Below are positions 15,124 to 23,589 of a DNA stretch of 64,000 bases, piece after piece. Location: NCBI RefSeq assembly GCF_000177195.2, contig NC_015953.1, forward strand, positions 2,480,001 through 2,544,000. The letters run 5' to 3'. The translations under genes and the position numbers were made by a program. This stretch comes from Streptomyces sp. SirexAA-E (lineage in GTDB: Bacteria > Actinomycetota > Actinomycetes > Streptomycetales > Streptomycetaceae). Positions within the stretch are counted from its first letter, which is position 1; every line of letters begins with the position of its first letter. Below the pieces are notes generated by a model that saw only the letters and a list, made by a program, of their open reading frames with translations, had not been told where the DNA came from and ran no database searches.

Positions 15124-16950
15124 GTGCACCACCGCACCTCCAGACGCACCCTCCTCACCGCCACCGCGGCCACCGCCGTCGCGGCGGCCACCGGCGTCGT
15201 CGCCGTGCCCGGCGCCGCGCAGGCCTCCGGCACCTCCACGGACAGCCGCCTCAAGCGGCTCATCGCCCGGATGAGCCTGGAGGAGAAGGTCGGCCAGCTC
15301 TTCGTGATGCGGGTGTACGGGCACTCCGCCACCGCGCCCGACCAGGCGGACATCGACGCCAACCTCGACGAGATCGGGGTACGGACCGCCGCCGAGCTCA
15401 TCTCCACGTACCACGTCGGCGGCATCATCTACTTCACCTGGGCGCACAACACCCGCGACCCGCACCAGATCGCCGACCTCTCCAACGGCATCCAGCGGGC
15501 CGGGCTCGCCCAGCCCACCCCGGTGCCCCTCCTCGTCTCCACGGACCAGGAGCACGGCATCGTCTGCCGGGTCGGCGAACCCGCCACGCTGCTGCCGGGC
15601 GCGATGGCCCTCGGCGCGGGCGGCTCGCGCTCCGACACCCGGGAGGCGGCCCGGATCGCGGGCGCGGAGCTGGCGGCCCTGGGTATCAACCAGAACTACG
15701 CCCCGGACGCGGACGTCAACGTCAACCCCGCCAACCCGGTCATCGGCGTACGCTCCTTCGGCTCGGACCCGCAGTCCGTCGCGGGCCTGGTCACCGCGCA
15801 GGTGAAGGGCTACCAGGGCGCCGGGGTCGCCTCCACGGCCAAGCACTTCCCCGGCCACGGCGACACCAGCACGGACAGCCACACCGGCCTGCCGTCCATC
15901 CTGCACACCCGTCAGGAGTGGGCCGAACTGGACGCCCCGCCGTTCCGGGCGGCCGTCGCCGCGGGCATCGACTCGATCATGACCGCGCACATCGTGGTCC
16001 CGGCGCTGGACCCCTCCGAGGACCCCGCCACCCTCTCCCGGCCCATCCTCACCGGCATCCTCCGCGAGGAGCTGGGATACGACGGGGTCGTGGTCACCGA
16101 CTCCCTCGGCATGGAGGGTGTCCGCACCAAGTACGGCGACGAGCGCGTGCCGGTGCTCGCCCTCCAGGCCGGTGTCGACCAGCTGCTGAACCCGCCGGAC
16201 CTCTCCGTCGCCTGGAACGCCGTGCTCGAAGCCGTCAGGAGCGGCGAGATCACCGAGGCCCGCATCGAGGAATCGATCCTGCGGATCCTGCGGCTGAAGT
16301 CGAGGCTCGGCCTCTTCCGCGACCCGTACGTCACCCACCGGGGCGTCGACCGCACCGTCGGCACCCGGGAGCACCTGGCCGCCGCCGACCGTGTCGCCGA
16401 GCGCACCACGACCCTGCTGGCGCACCCCGGGCGGCTGCTGCCGCTCTCCCGCCGTACGCACCGCGACGTGCTGGTGGTCGGCGCCGACCCCGCCTCCCCG
16501 TCCGGCACGACGGGCCCGCCCACCACCACGCTCGCCGACGCCTTCCGCGAGCTGGGGTTCACGGCGACCGCCCTGCCCACGGGCACGGCACCCTCGCAGG
16601 CCACGATCGACCAGGCGGTGGCCGCGGCCGCGGGCCGGGACGCCGTCGTCGTGGCGACGTACAACGTCACCGCGTCGAGCTCCCAGCGCACCCTGGTCGG
16701 CGCGCTCGCGGCGACGGGCGTCCCGGTGATCACCCTGGCGATCCGCAACCCGTACGACATCGCCCACCTGGCGGACACGGGGTACGCGGCGAGCCTGGCC
16801 GCCTACTCCTGGACCGACGTCGAACTGCGGGCCGCCGTCCGGGTGATCGCGGGCCGGGCCAGGCCGAAGGGCCGGCTGCCGGTCCCCGTCCAGCGCGCGG
16901 ACGTCCCCGCGCAGACGCTGTACCCGGTGGGCCACGGCCTGTCGTACTGA
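15124..16950 (+). CDS. Secreted GH3 beta-N-acetylhexosaminidase (NagZ-like)
   Basis: A 608-aa family 3 glycoside hydrolase. The N-terminus has a twin-arginine-type signal (TSRRTLLTATAATAVAAA) ending near residue 35. The motif KHFPGHGDTSTDSHTG is diagnostic of the NagZ branch, which uses a His-Asp pair as acid/base; VVVTDSLGMEG carries the nucleophile Asp. A C-terminal GH3 domain follows from about residue 420. It would release N-acetylglucosamine from chitin or cell-wall fragments outside the cell. It starts at GTG 15124 after a GGAAGGGG site and ends in a strong bidirectional terminator. Confidence 0.92.
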   Translation: MHHRTSRRTLLTATAATAVAAATGVVAVPGAAQASGTSTDSRLKRLIARMSLEEKVGQLFVMRVYGHSATAPDQADIDANLDEIGVRTAAELISTYHVGGIIYFTWAHNTRDPHQIADLSNGIQRAGLAQPTPVPLLVSTDQEHGIVCRVGEPATLLPGAMALGAGGSRSDTREAARIAGAELAALGINQNYAPDADVNVNPANPVIGVRSFGSDPQSVAGLVTAQVKGYQGAGVASTAKHFPGHGDTSTDSHTGLPSILHTRQEWAELDAPPFRAAVAAGIDSIMTAHIVVPALDPSEDPATLSRPILTGILREELGYDGVVVTDSLGMEGVRTKYGDERVPVLALQAGVDQLLNPPDLSVAWNAVLEAVRSGEITEARIEESILRILRLKSRLGLFRDPYVTHRGVDRTVGTREHLAAADRVAERTTTLLAHPGRLLPLSRRTHRDVLVVGADPASPSGTTGPPTTTLADAFRELGFTATALPTGTAPSQATIDQAVAAAAGRDAVVVATYNVTASSSQRTLVGALAATGVPVITLAIRNPYDIAHLADTGYAASLAAYSWTDVELRAAVRVIAGRARPKGRLPVPVQRADVPAQTLYPVGHGLSY

Positions 16951-16964
16951 CGGACCGGCGGGCT

Positions 16965-17006
16965 GTGCGCACCGGGTGCGGTGAGACGCCGGCACCCGGT
17001 GCGCAC
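16965..17006. terminator. Bidirectional terminator between GH3 and S37 genes
   Basis: A perfect 15-bp inverted repeat (GTGCGCACCGGGTGC / GCACCCGGTGCGCAC) with a 12-base loop, placed between two convergent stops (16950 plus strand, 17018 minus strand). There are no U-runs, as is common in Streptomyces. Confidence 0.85.
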
Positions 17007-17017
17007 GGTCCTGGTCC

Positions 17018-18496
17018 CTACGGGCGCAGGGTGCCCCGGTTCCGCTCGATCTCCGCGTCCCGCTTGTCCAGACGCGCGTCGAACTTCGCCAGCGGCTTGG
17101 CCTGCGCCGGGTCCGCCTGGACACCGGCCGGGGCGACGCCCGCCCAGCGCAGGATCGCGGCGGTGGCCTTCGCCTTCTCGGCGGGGACGAGGCCGTCGAC
17201 CTTGGAGCCGTGGTTGCCGCCGGGCACGGTGTAGACGTAGCTGTCCCGGGCGCCCCGGCCGAGGTGGAAGGGCTCGGCGCCCCACGGGTCGTTCTCGCCG
17301 TAGACGTACATCATCTGCCGGGCGTTGTTCCTCACCCAGCGGTCCACGTCCCGCATCGCCGAGTCCTGGAACTTCATCGGGATGGAGCGCGGCACGAAGG
17401 AGCGCGGCGGCTGGTAGCCGTAGCGGCTGAGGTTGCCGAGCCAGGGCTGCTTGATGTCGGGCGAACCGAGCTGGGTACCCGCCTGGTAGTAGTACGGCGT
17501 GTACTGCTCCAGGCCCTGGTCGGCGTAGGCGCTGAAGCCGGAGATGCCGTCGACGGAGTCCCAGATCTCCTGGTCCGTGGCCTTGCGCGCGTCGGCCGGG
17601 ACCGACTCGCAGTCGGCGAGCAGGCTGTACTGCCAGAACGCCCAGATGTAGTCCATGACGACGGCCTCGTACGCCTTGTCGAGCGTGCCGACGGTGCTGA
17701 ACGTGAGGCCGTTGTCGGCGGCGTAGGCGGCGAACTTCTTCTCCAGCGGGGCCCGGCGGATCAGCGCCTCGCGCTGGACGCCGTTCAGCCGGGTGCGGCA
17801 CTCCTTGGTGCCGACCTTCGCGAAGAACCGGTCGTAGGCCGAATCCTCGTCGTTCACCACGTCGTTGGGCGCGACGTAGGCGACAACGCCGTCCATGTCC
17901 TTCGGGTAGAAGCGCTCGAAGTAGGTGGCGGTCATGCCGCCCTTGGAGCCGCCGGTGGCCAGCCAGTTCTTCGAGTAGATCTTCTTCAGCGCCGTGTAGA
18001 CCCGGTGCTGGTCACTGGCGGCCTGCCAGATGTCGAGCTTCGACCAGTCGGCGGGCTGCGGACGGGACGGGGTGAAGAAACGGTACTCCAGGGAGACCTG
18101 GTTGCCGTCGACGATCTGCGTCGGCTCGCTGCGGCTCGGGCTGGTCGAGACGTCGTAGCCGCTCGTGTAGAAGACCGTCGGGCGGCTGGTGTCCTTGTGC
18201 AGCAGGGTGATGCGCTGCTGGAACGTTCCCTTGGACGGCCTCTTGTGGTCGACCGGCTGGGTGTATTCGAGGACGAAGTAGCGGTAGCCGGCGTAGGGCT
18301 TCTCCTCGACCAGGCTCATGCCCGGGATGGCGAGGATGCGGTCCCTGATGTCCTTGGTGCTCTCGCTGCCGCTGGTCGAGCCGCTGAGCGTCGCGGCCGG
18401 TTCCGCGGCGGTGGCCGCACCGGCCGAGGCTCCCGTCGCACTCACCGTGCCGATGAGCACCGCGAGCGAGAGAACCCCTCTGAGCGTCTTGCGCAT
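17018..18496 (-). CDS. Secreted S37-family (PS-10) serine peptidase, tripeptidyl-aminopeptidase type
   Basis: A 492-aa exported protein with a Sec signal peptide (MRKTLRGVLSLAVLIGTVSA, cleavage near AGAATA). It is an alpha/beta-hydrolase peptidase: the nucleophile elbow GGSKGGMTA holds the catalytic Ser, a catalytic Asp lies in YGENDPWGAE, and PGGNHGSKV supplies the His. The sequence around the elbow (YFERFYPKDMDGVVAYVAP) is typical of the Streptomyces S37/S28-like tripeptidyl aminopeptidases. It probably degrades extracellular peptides during growth or development. The gene is convergent with the GH3 gene and monocistronic. Confidence 0.88.
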   Translation of the reverse strand: MRKTLRGVLSLAVLIGTVSATGASAGAATAAEPAATLSGSTSGSESTKDIRDRILAIPGMSLVEEKPYAGYRYFVLEYTQPVDHKRPSKGTFQQRITLLHKDTSRPTVFYTSGYDVSTSPSRSEPTQIVDGNQVSLEYRFFTPSRPQPADWSKLDIWQAASDQHRVYTALKKIYSKNWLATGGSKGGMTATYFERFYPKDMDGVVAYVAPNDVVNDEDSAYDRFFAKVGTKECRTRLNGVQREALIRRAPLEKKFAAYAADNGLTFSTVGTLDKAYEAVVMDYIWAFWQYSLLADCESVPADARKATDQEIWDSVDGISGFSAYADQGLEQYTPYYYQAGTQLGSPDIKQPWLGNLSRYGYQPPRSFVPRSIPMKFQDSAMRDVDRWVRNNARQMMYVYGENDPWGAEPFHLGRGARDSYVYTVPGGNHGSKVDGLVPAEKAKATAAILRWAGVAPAGVQADPAQAKPLAKFDARLDKRDAEIERNRGTLRP

Positions 18497-18573
18497 GCAC
18501 CCTCCCCTTGATTCACGACGGACGCCGTGAACTTAGTGGGGATGACACCTTTCACGCCAGACCCGGTGGTGTG

Positions 18574-18978
18574 TCAGCACTGGATCCACCCGGTGGAACC
18601 TGTCGCCCCCGCGACGGTTCCCGAGGCCCTGACGCACCGGTTCAGCGCGTGGACCCGGACCGGCCCGGCCAGCGTGGTGAACTTCCCCTCGTCCACGACC
18701 GCCCGGCCCCCGCGCGGTTGCAGCGAGACCTTCATCTCCCGGCGCGCGCCCGGTTTCTTGGCCACGGCGACGGCGCAGGCGTAGTCCCGGCTCTTGTAGA
18801 GGCGCAGTGAACCGGTGGCGAACGGGACGGTCTTGACCAGCCGACCGGGGCAGGCGGCAGCGGCGTGCGCGCTCCCCGTCCGGGCGGGGCCGAGCACCAG
18901 GCCGACCGCCATGAGCAGCGGCAGGACGAACAGCCACGCGCCCAGGGCGTGCCTCGGAAGGCGCGCCGTCCTGCTCAC
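18574..18978 (-). CDS. Small secreted protein of unknown function
   Basis: About 134 aa from a GTG at 18978. Further in-frame GTG starts exist up to 19053, and none is clearly best. A hydrophobic segment (ALGAWLFVLPLLMAVGLVLG) is followed by AHA, so a signal peptide is likely. The mature part has four Cys, spaced as two possible disulphides, in a compact beta-rich sequence (LRLYKSRDYACAVAVAKK). I do not recognise the family. Its neighbours are the S37 peptidase downstream on the same strand and an ABC exporter on the same strand upstream. Confidence 0.6.
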   Translation of the reverse strand: MSRTARLPRHALGAWLFVLPLLMAVGLVLGPARTGSAHAAAACPGRLVKTVPFATGSLRLYKSRDYACAVAVAKKPGARREMKVSLQPRGGRAVVDEGKFTTLAGPVRVHALNRCVRASGTVAGATGSTGWIQC

Positions 18979-19108
18979 CTCGTCCACCCCGTCCACCTCC
19001 TCGAACACATGACGGCCCACCCGACACGCGTGCGTATCTCCGTACGACGCCACGGACGGGCCGAAAGGTTCCGGACGACGGTGGACGGGCGGCGGCGGGG
19101 CCCGGGGG

Positions 19109-22100
19109 TCAGACGTTCGCCGGGGCGCCCTCGCCCAGGTCCTCTCCTATGAAGGTGCGCCACAGCCGGGCGTAGCGGCCGTCCAAGGCGAGCAGTTCCT
19201 CGTGCGTGCCGTCCTCGGCGACGCGCCCCCGGTCCATCACCACGACCCGGTCGGCGCGGGCCGCCGTGGTCAGCCGGTGGGCCACCACGAGCGTGGTGCG
19301 GCGGCCGGCGAGCCGGTCGGTGGCCTGGTTGACCTGGGCCTCGCTGGCCAGGTCGAGGGAGGCCGTCGCCTCGTCCAGGAGCAGGACGTCCGGATCGACC
19401 AGTTCGGCGCGGGCCAGCGCGATCAGCTGGCGCTGGCCGGCCGAGAGGTTGCGGCCCCGCTCGGCGACCTCGTGCAGATAGCCGCCCTCCAGGGTGGCGA
19501 TCATGTCGTGCGCGCCGACCGCCCTGGCCGCCGCCTCCACCCGGGCGTCGGTGGCCGCGGGGAGCCCGTAGGCGATGGCGTCGCGGACGGTCCCGGCGAA
19601 GAGGTACGACTCCTGCGGGACGACACCCAGCCGGTGCCGGTACGCGGTGCGGTCGAGGGTGCGCAGGTCGATGCCGTCCGCCGTGACCCGGCCTTCCGTC
19701 GGGTCGTAGAACCGTGCGACGAGCTTGACCAGCGTGGACTTGCCCGCGCCCGTCTCCCCCACGAAGGCGACGGTCTGACCGGCCGGGATGCGCAGGTCGA
19801 CGCCGCTGAGGGCTTCCTCCTCCTCGCCGTCGGCCGCCCCGTACACGAACGACACGTTCTCGAACGCGATGTCGCCGCGCAGCGACGGCACCGCGCGGGG
19901 CTCGGCGTGGTCGGCGGTGGAGGTGGGCTCGCGCAGCAGCTCCTGGATCCGGCCGAGGGAGACCGTGGCCTGCTGGTAGCCGTCGAACACCTGGGAGAGC
20001 TGCTGCACGGGGGCGAAGAACAGGTCGATGTAGAGGAGGTAGGCGACCAGCGCGCCCGTCGTCAGCGTGCCGTCGTCGACCCGGCCGGCCCCGACGACGA
20101 GCACGGTGGCGGCCGCCACCGAGGCCAGCAGCTGGACGAACGGGAAGTAGACCGAGATGAGCCACTGGCCGCGCACCCTGGCCTGGCGGTAGTGGTCGCT
20201 GCGCGCCGCGAACCGCTCGGCACCGTCGCGCTCGCGCCGGAACGCCTGCACGATCCGCAGCCCGGCGACGGACTCCTGGAGGTCGGCGTTGACGACGCTG
20301 ATGCGTTCGCGGGCGAGCTCGTAGGCCTTGACGCTCTTGCGGCGGAAGAAGAAGGTGCCGACGACCAGCACCGGCAGCGTCGCGAAGACGACCAGCGCCA
20401 GCTGGACGTCCAGGACGAGCAGGACGCCCATGATGCCGAGGAAGGTGACGACGGAGACGAAGGCGGTGACCAGCCCGGTCTGGAGGAACGTCGACAGCGC
20501 GTCCACGTCCGTGGTCATCCGGGTCATGATCCGGCCGGTCAGCTCACGCTCGTAGTAGTCGAGGCCGAGCCGCTGGAGCTGGGCGAAGATCTTGAGCCGC
20601 AGGGAGTACAGGACGCGTTCGCCCGTACGTCCCGTCATCCGCGTCTCACCGATCTGCGCCGCCCACTGGACCAGGACCGCGAGCAGTCCCAGCCCCGCCG
20701 CCGCCCAGACCGCGCCGAGCGCCATCCGCGTGACGCCGTCGTCGATGCCGTGCCGGATCAGGACGGGCAGGAGCAGGCCCATGCCCGCGTCGACGGCGAC
20801 CAGACCCAGGCTGACCAGCAGCGGCAGCCCGAAGCCGCGCAGCAGCCTGCGCAGACCGTACGACTCCTCGGGCCGCACGGCACCCGCCTCGTCGACGGCG
20901 GGAAGGTCGGTGGCGGGCGGCAGCGCGTCGACCTGGGCGAGCAGTTCCGGGGTGGCGGGCATGGCGCCCGCCACCGTGTCGCGCGGCTCCTCCTCACGGA
21001 TCCACAGCCCGGGGGTGATGCCGCGTTCGGCGTCGAACTCCGCGTCCAGCTCCTCCTGGAGCGCGCGGTCGTCGTCCTCCGGCGCCTCGGCGAGGGCCGG
21101 CCGGTGGCCCGGGGACGTGCCGCCCAGCTCGTCCGGGTCGGTGAGCAGGCGGCGGTAGAGCGCGGAGCGCTCCTCCAGCTCGGCGTGCGTGCCGATGTCG
21201 GCGAGCCGCCCCTGGTCGAGGACGGCGATGCGGTCGGCGAGGCCCAGGGTGGAGCGCCGGTGCGCTATCAGCAGCGTGGTGCGCCCGGCCATGACCTGGG
21301 CCAGGGCCTCGTGGATCTCGTGTTCCACCCGGGCATCGACGGCGGAGGTGGCGTCGTCCAGGAGAAGCAGCCGGGGGTCGGTGAGGATGGCGCGGGCCAG
21401 GGCGACGCGCTGGCGCTGGCCGCCGGAGAGGGTGAGCCCGTGCTCGCCGACCTTGGTGTCGTACCCGTCGGGCAGCTGGGAGATGAAGCCGTGCGCCTGG
21501 GCGGCGCGTGCGGCCTGCTCGATCTGTTCCCGCGTGGCCTCCGGGTGGCCGTAGGCGATGTTCTCGCCCACCGACTCGGAGAAGAGGAAGCTGTCCTCGG
21601 GGACCAGCCCGACGGCGGCCCGCAGCGAGTCCTGGGTCAGCTCGCGTACGTCGTGGCCGCCGACCAGGACCGCACCGTGGGTCACGTCGTAGAACCGGGG
21701 CAGCAGGAGCGAGACCGTCGACTTCCCGCTGCCGGACGCGCCGACGAGGGCGACCGTCTCACCGGGCTCGATGGTGAGGGAGAACCCGTCGAGTACCGGG
21801 CGCTCCTCGTCGTAACCGAAGCGGACGTCGTCGAACTCGACGCTCGCCGGGGCGTCGGCGGGGAACTCCTTGGTGCCGTCCGCCATGGACGGCTCGGTGT
21901 CGATGAGCTCCAGGACGCGCTCCACACCGGCGCGGGCCTGCTGGCCGACGGTCAGCACCATGGCCAGCATCCGGACCGGGCCGACGAGCTGGGCGAGATA
22001 GGTGGAGAACGCGACGAACGTGCCGAGGGTGATCTCGCCCCGGGTGGCCAGCCAGCCGCCGAGGGCGAGCATCGCGACCTGGCCGAGGGAGGGGACGGCC

Positions 22101-22867
22101 TGGAGTGCGGGGGTGTAGCGGGAGTTCAGCCGGACGGTGCGCAGCCGGCCCGCGAAGAGCCTGCGGCTGACCTCGCGGAGCTTGCCGGTCTCCTGCTCCT
22201 CCTGGCCGAATCCCTTGACGACCCGGACCCCGGAGACGGCCCCGTCGACGACTCCGGCGACGGCCGCGGCCTGGCTCTGGGCGTACCAGGTGGCGGGGAA
22301 GAGCCGGGCCCGGGAGCGGCGGGCGATGAACCAGAGGGCCGGGGCGACGGCGAGGGCGATGAGCGTCAGCGGCAGCGACAGCCACGCCATGATCCCCAGG
22401 GAGATGAGGAAGAGCAGGACGTTCCCGATGGTCATCGGGAGCATGAAGAGGAGGCTCTGGATGAGCTGGAGGTCGCTGGTGGCCCGCCCGACGACCTGCC
22501 CGGTGGAGAGTTCGTCCTGCCGCTTCCCGTCCAGGCGGGTGAGGGTCGCGTACATCTCGGTCCGCAGGTCGTGCTGGACGTCCAGGGCGAGCCGTCCGCC
22601 GTAGTAGCGGCGGACGAAGGTGGCGGCGTAGACGAGGACGGCGGCCACGAGGAGCAGACCGGTCCAGACACCGAGGGAACGGGTGTGGCTGCCCACCACG
22701 TCGTCGATGATCACCTTGGTGATGAGCGGGACGAGGGCCATCACCCCCATGCCCACGAGCGACGAACCGAGGGCCAGGACCACGTTGCGCCGGTAGCGCC
22801 ACGCGTAGCCGCTCAGTCTCCGGGCCCACCCCTGCTGCTCCGCTCCCTGCTCTGTCGCGCCCGCCAC
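19109..22867 (-). CDS. Fused two-module ABC exporter (heterodimer type)
   Basis: 1252 aa with two complete exporter halves: membrane domain 1 (about 25-320), NBD1 (about 345-590), an acidic linker (about 595-690), membrane domain 2 (about 695-985) and NBD2 (about 1000-1245). NBD1 has Walker A GASGSGKS, signature LSGGQRQ and Walker B LLLLDDATSAVD, where the usual catalytic Glu is Asp. NBD2 has GETGAGKS, a degenerate signature LSAGQRQ and a normal LLLDEATASLD. The two odd elements face each other in the dimer, giving one degenerate and one active ATP site, as in TM287/288 or BmrCD. The substrate, probably a lipid or drug, is unknown. Confidence 0.92.
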   Translation of the reverse strand: MAGATEQGAEQQGWARRLSGYAWRYRRNVVLALGSSLVGMGVMALVPLITKVIIDDVVGSHTRSLGVWTGLLLVAAVLVYAATFVRRYYGGRLALDVQHDLRTEMYATLTRLDGKRQDELSTGQVVGRATSDLQLIQSLLFMLPMTIGNVLLFLISLGIMAWLSLPLTLIALAVAPALWFIARRSRARLFPATWYAQSQAAAVAGVVDGAVSGVRVVKGFGQEEQETGKLREVSRRLFAGRLRTVRLNSRYTPALQAVPSLGQVAMLALGGWLATRGEITLGTFVAFSTYLAQLVGPVRMLAMVLTVGQQARAGVERVLELIDTEPSMADGTKEFPADAPASVEFDDVRFGYDEERPVLDGFSLTIEPGETVALVGASGSGKSTVSLLLPRFYDVTHGAVLVGGHDVRELTQDSLRAAVGLVPEDSFLFSESVGENIAYGHPEATREQIEQAARAAQAHGFISQLPDGYDTKVGEHGLTLSGGQRQRVALARAILTDPRLLLLDDATSAVDARVEHEIHEALAQVMAGRTTLLIAHRRSTLGLADRIAVLDQGRLADIGTHAELEERSALYRRLLTDPDELGGTSPGHRPALAEAPEDDDRALQEELDAEFDAERGITPGLWIREEEPRDTVAGAMPATPELLAQVDALPPATDLPAVDEAGAVRPEESYGLRRLLRGFGLPLLVSLGLVAVDAGMGLLLPVLIRHGIDDGVTRMALGAVWAAAGLGLLAVLVQWAAQIGETRMTGRTGERVLYSLRLKIFAQLQRLGLDYYERELTGRIMTRMTTDVDALSTFLQTGLVTAFVSVVTFLGIMGVLLVLDVQLALVVFATLPVLVVGTFFFRRKSVKAYELARERISVVNADLQESVAGLRIVQAFRRERDGAERFAARSDHYRQARVRGQWLISVYFPFVQLLASVAAATVLVVGAGRVDDGTLTTGALVAYLLYIDLFFAPVQQLSQVFDGYQQATVSLGRIQELLREPTSTADHAEPRAVPSLRGDIAFENVSFVYGAADGEEEEALSGVDLRIPAGQTVAFVGETGAGKSTLVKLVARFYDPTEGRVTADGIDLRTLDRTAYRHRLGVVPQESYLFAGTVRDAIAYGLPAATDARVEAAARAVGAHDMIATLEGGYLHEVAERGRNLSAGQRQLIALARAELVDPDVLLLDEATASLDLASEAQVNQATDRLAGRRTTLVVAHRLTTAARADRVVVMDRGRVAEDGTHEELLALDGRYARLWRTFIGEDLGEGAPANV

Positions 22868-23172
22868 CGGTGCCTCCCGTTCCGTCCGCCGCCCGCCTGT
22901 TCCTGCCGCCTGTGGCCAACGCGGTCAACTGCGGATTTCATCCCGCCGCAACAATTCTCGGCCGATGGTAGGAGGGCGGGGGTGGACGGTCCCAGGACCG
23001 ACGGGGTGGACGGCGGCGCCCGGGGAGGCGGCACGGCGCGGGACTGCCAGCGGAAGAGCTTCTTCACGCCTGGGCGAGGGGGTTCGGTGCGGCACGGCGC
23101 GGGGTAGCTTGTTCCCCCGCCGGGCGATCCGGCCTGCCGGGGAAGCGGACGACGGGGGACGGTGGACCTGCC
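22868..23172. other. Intergenic promoter region between ABC exporter and small cytoplasmic gene
   Basis: 305 bp with no convincing gene. It holds the minus-strand leader of the ABC exporter, where a TTGACC at about 22928 may be a -35 element with no clear -10, and a locally AT-rich stretch (22935-22960). The plus-strand part leads to the gene at 23173. No inverted repeat of note. Confidence 0.4.
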
Positions 23173-23535
23173 ATGGCGCACGACGGGCCCTCGGAGGCCC
23201 TCCGCACGGGCCGGCTGTACGCCGTGCTGGCGGAGCTTCAGAAGCAGGCGGTCGGCGAGCACCACTCGCTGGGCCTGCCGGGGACGCTGCGGGCTCTTCT
23301 GCGAGCCCCGTCGAAGGTGCTGAACCCGCATATGTGGCAGGTGGGCGCGTATCTGCTCGCGGCGCGCAATCGCGGGAAAGGGGAGAGCGCGACGGTGCTC
23401 TTCCGTTCGATCCCCGATGTCCTTCCGCTGGGCCAGGAGCTCCCGCACGCGCTGACCCCGCAGGAGCGTGAGCGGTTCCACGAGGGCCTCACCGCACAGC
23501 GGGCCGAGATCGCGAAAGCGCTGCAAGAGCTGTAG
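23173..23535 (+). CDS. Small protein resembling the C-terminal segment of Cas8c/Csd1
   Basis: 120 aa, soluble and mostly helical. The opening (ALRTGRLYAVLAELQKQAVG), the central block (LLRAPSKVLNPHMWQVGAYLLAA) and the ending LTPQERERFHEGLTAQRAEI line up in order and spacing with the C-terminal helical part of type I-C Cas8c (Csd1), as I remember that family: a GRLxAVLExLQ helix, a dispensable helix ending near HLxKL, and a final (L)SxEEQxxFxxGYYHQR helix. No cas genes or repeats are nearby, so this would be a free-standing relative. The assignment is tentative. It starts at ATG 23173, preceded only by a weak GGTGGA. Confidence 0.7.
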   Translation: MAHDGPSEALRTGRLYAVLAELQKQAVGEHHSLGLPGTLRALLRAPSKVLNPHMWQVGAYLLAARNRGKGESATVLFRSIPDVLPLGQELPHALTPQERERFHEGLTAQRAEIAKALQEL

Positions 23536-23589
23536 CCGGGGCCCGCACCCCGTCCGGCGGCCCCGGGCCCGCTCACCCGCCCCGGCCCG

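Noticed and set aside
19202..23107. A 1301-codon plus-strand frame
   Set aside because: Exact antisense of the ABC exporter gene, with no domains or ribosome site; the exporter has all its motifs.
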